Positions 61,751 to 64,000 of a stretch of 64,000 bases of DNA are shown here, in pieces (positions within the stretch are counted from its first letter, which is position 1; each line of letters opens with the position of its first letter). The DNA lies in contig CM040453.1 in NCBI GenBank assembly GCA_022749755.1, forward strand, positions 13,277,368-13,341,367, given 5' to 3'. The position numbers were made by a program, and so were the translations under genes. The stretch is from Azadirachta indica (lineage: Eukaryota > Streptophyta > Magnoliopsida > Sapindales > Meliaceae). The notes beneath the pieces are model-generated. The model searched no databases. It was not told the DNA's origin and saw only the letters and a program-made list of their open reading frames with translations.

Positions 61751-63612
61751 CTCATCTGGAAAGATCCAACCTCATAATCTCTCTTAATTAAGTGTAATAA
61801 TTAAGCTCTAAATCAGGATCCTTCTTTATCCAAATTGGAAGAAGTCTTTTAATATATTATCCATGAGTAAGGAATTGAGATATATTATTTTATTATATTG
61901 ACATTCTCACTCACCCAATCACGTGACGCCAAATTCATCCATCTTGATTTTGTCTTATCTCTATTTTTTATTAAAAGGTTTTTATTTACAAATAAAATAT
62001 TTAAGGGAAATAATCGAACATAATTACTTTTTATATTTGCAGTTTAATTTTAACCACAAACAAAATTTTATTCAAAACTAACTAGTCTTATATTACTTAA
62101 ATTAAAATAATTTTATAATTAAAATTAACAAAATATAAAGATTACTTTCGAATTATTATAATATTTTCGATCATGTTGTATGATATTACTAATGAGTAAT
62201 AAATAACTTTTAAATATATTATATAACAATAAATTTGAAAGTGGATATATTATAATGAACGTAAAAGTTACTTTTTCTTAACTATAAAATAAATGCACAA
62301 TATTTGTTTATTGTTAATTAAATACTTGAGTTTTGTGAGGTAAATACGTTTGAATGCTCAAAGGTAAGGAAAGTGAAAGTAAAAAAATATGATTTTGATA
62401 ATTTCATTCACGAGAACATTTTTGTCTAAAAATTTTAAAACTAGTAAGCTTTAAATAAATTTTTATTACGTAGTTAAAAATAAATTGTTAATATAAAAAA
62501 TTGTCATTTTCAAAAAATTTTTGAAATTTTAAAATGTATTCTTTTGCATAAAAGATATCTTCTTATTATATAAATTTACATTTAAAGAATGTTATCTATC
62601 ATTAATAAAATTAATCTAATTTTAGAAGTAAAACAAAAATTGGTTTACCCTCCTCGTATGATACCATAATTATAAGAATTGTACAAATCCGTGTAATCAA
62701 TCAAACCTTTACAAGAATGACTGTTTTGCCTTCCTGTTAAGTCTCTTCGTATTTATTTATTTGTTTATTTATTAATCATTGAAGTATTTTTTCAAAAGAC
62801 AAATTATTATTGAAGCAGAAAAGTAGTTTGTCTTTTCATGAGTGATATAAGCAGCACTTAATTTTGTTTCATTTTCCATCTTTTCATTTATTAATTATTT
62901 GTATTCATGCAAGAGGGAGTGGCTCCACCAAATTACTAATTGTATAATTATTGCACTAATTTGTTGGACATTTACTGTTAAACAGATCAGATTCTACATT
63001 TTGCGTAAGATTTTAATTTTAAAATCAGAATGTCCAGTTTAAGTTCTGGTCTCCCACAGTTAAAATGATTTAAACAATAATTATTACAACAATTTACTGT
63101 AGATTTAATATAAATATATAATAAATAAATAATCTTCTTCACCTATGACAAAACTCTCCACAATTATAAACTTTTCATTAAAATATAGGTAGATACCCTT
63201 TTCTGAAAATAGATATAATATAAATTTAACGCAAATATATAAGTTATTTCATAACTGTCGAGAATTTTTCTAATCTCAATATATATTTTATGTAAATATC
63301 AGTAGATTGTAACGTTGTAATATAAAACGAAAGAAAAAAATTTCTAATTCTCAAACTAAACTTTCTTAAATAAGTCAAGCTAACAAGTTCACATAATCAT
63401 GATGTGCAGTAAAGATTAGTGGTAGGATTGATGATGTTTATGGAACAACATAGAATCAAATTGGTAGGAACAGGGGCATTGCATTTGCATAGAGTAAATA
63501 GCTTGAAGAGTGTTTTCTGCTATTCAATACATGAATACGGACAACAATATTGGAAGCCCTTGATTAGCAAGAGCTTGCACCAAAAATACTGGAAAATTGA
63601 AGCAGCAAAATG
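61751..63612. other. AT-rich spacer between fragment I and gene J
   Basis: Mostly AT-rich sequence without supportable gene, mobile-element end or strong repeat. The 87-codon open frame on the + strand (63419-63682) overlaps the last exon of J on the opposite strand and is its shadow. Confidence 0.5.
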
Positions 63613-63883
63613 TTATGCTCCCTGTCCCTTTGGCGATGATTCTGCTGGTTCTGCAATGAACCACTTATTTATGCGGTTTTGAGCTAAAGCTACCTGCAGA
63701 AAGGCATTTCATTTGCATGTTATATTACATCAAATTCAAGAAGAATTTAGTACCAAGTATTTTAGAACATCGACTAAAGAAAGCCAAACGTAGTACCTGT
63801 TTGTCCCAGTCAGTTCTCCAGGTGATGATGATAAGGACTATAGTCTGAACAAGTGTTCCAATCAACATTCCAGTCCAGATGCC
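63613..63883 (-). CDS. MATE gene J, last two coding exons (continues beyond the right edge)
   Basis: Exon 7 (63883-63797, 87 nt) reads GIWTGMLIGTLVQTIVL, then WRTDWDKQ. Exon 8 (63693-63613, 81 nt) reads VALAQNRINKWFIAEPAESS and ends in TAA. Both lengths match the array plan. Acceptors and the GTACTA donor of exon 7 look good. Exons 1-6 lie outside the window. The sequence differs from A-H enough to mark a third subtype. No lesion is seen in the part visible. Confidence 0.88.
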
Positions 63884-64000
63884 CTGCAAAACAAATTACA
63901 GCAAGGAAAGAAAAGCAGCTTCTTATGATACAGTTTGTATTTCCAGCCTAAGAATTTAGAAGATAAGAAAGATATATGCACACATGCAAAGCAAGTCTTT

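Noticed and set aside
63419..63682. 87-codon + strand frame at the right edge
   Set aside because: It is the antisense shadow of MATE J exon 8, whose - strand reading matches the array plan.
1..64000. tRNA, rRNA, CRISPR array, prokaryotic operon or replication origin
   Set aside because: None was recognised on either strand; the gene structure is that of a plant nuclear chromosome.

Overview
This is a plant nuclear DNA window, almost certainly eudicot. It is AT-rich, its genes carry GT-AG introns, and it holds many microsatellites and decayed transposons. It encodes no prokaryotic-style operon, tRNA, rRNA or CRISPR. I joined exons by hand from splice consensus, reading phase and paralogue alignment. 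Four genes called intact join into unbroken frames with identical exon phasing, which is strong internal support, but no transcript data were available.

Left flank (1-8000, + strand): the last coding exon of a CID-domain RNA polymerase II CTD-binding protein (RPRD/Rtt103-like, Ala-, Pro- and Gln-rich tail), then a complete nine-exon ELMO-domain gene (319 codons). The ELMO gene carries a dead tandem copy of its own exon 3.

Main body (9.1-64 kb, - strand): a tandem array of MATE (DETOXIFICATION/TT12-like) efflux transporters, all in one orientation and all on one eight-exon plan. From left to right: A (intact, 483 aa), B (intact, 485 aa), C (pseudogene, many lesions), D (pseudogene, two stops and one 2-nt deletion), E (pseudogene, exons 5-8 only), F (intact, 485 aa), H (fragment, exons 2-4), G (intact, 485 aa), I (broken exon 1 only) and J (last two exons, continuing past the right edge). 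A, B, E and H form one subtype, C, D, F and G a second, and I and J a third. Most members have a non-coding leader exon and an intron just before the ATG. The predicted proteins would sit in the vacuolar or plasma membrane and export organic compounds by cation antiport; substrates cannot be read from the sequence.

The right half is built from a segmental duplication. Roughly 36.28-44.93 kb (with F) is repeated at roughly 47.29-60.07 kb (with G). The second copy was later hit by a 4.0-kb Ty3/gypsy LTR element (50606-54620) with a perfect 5-bp target duplication; the empty site survives in the first copy. Other mobile debris includes a hAT-type MITE nested in a LINE RNase H remnant, a long-TIR element in D's leader intron, and large fold-back elements upstream of both F and G. 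I see a birth-and-death transporter cluster, not a new kind of system. The most unusual points are the recurrent GC-AG intron, the fold-back elements, the dead duplicated ELMO exon and the chimeric remains of I.
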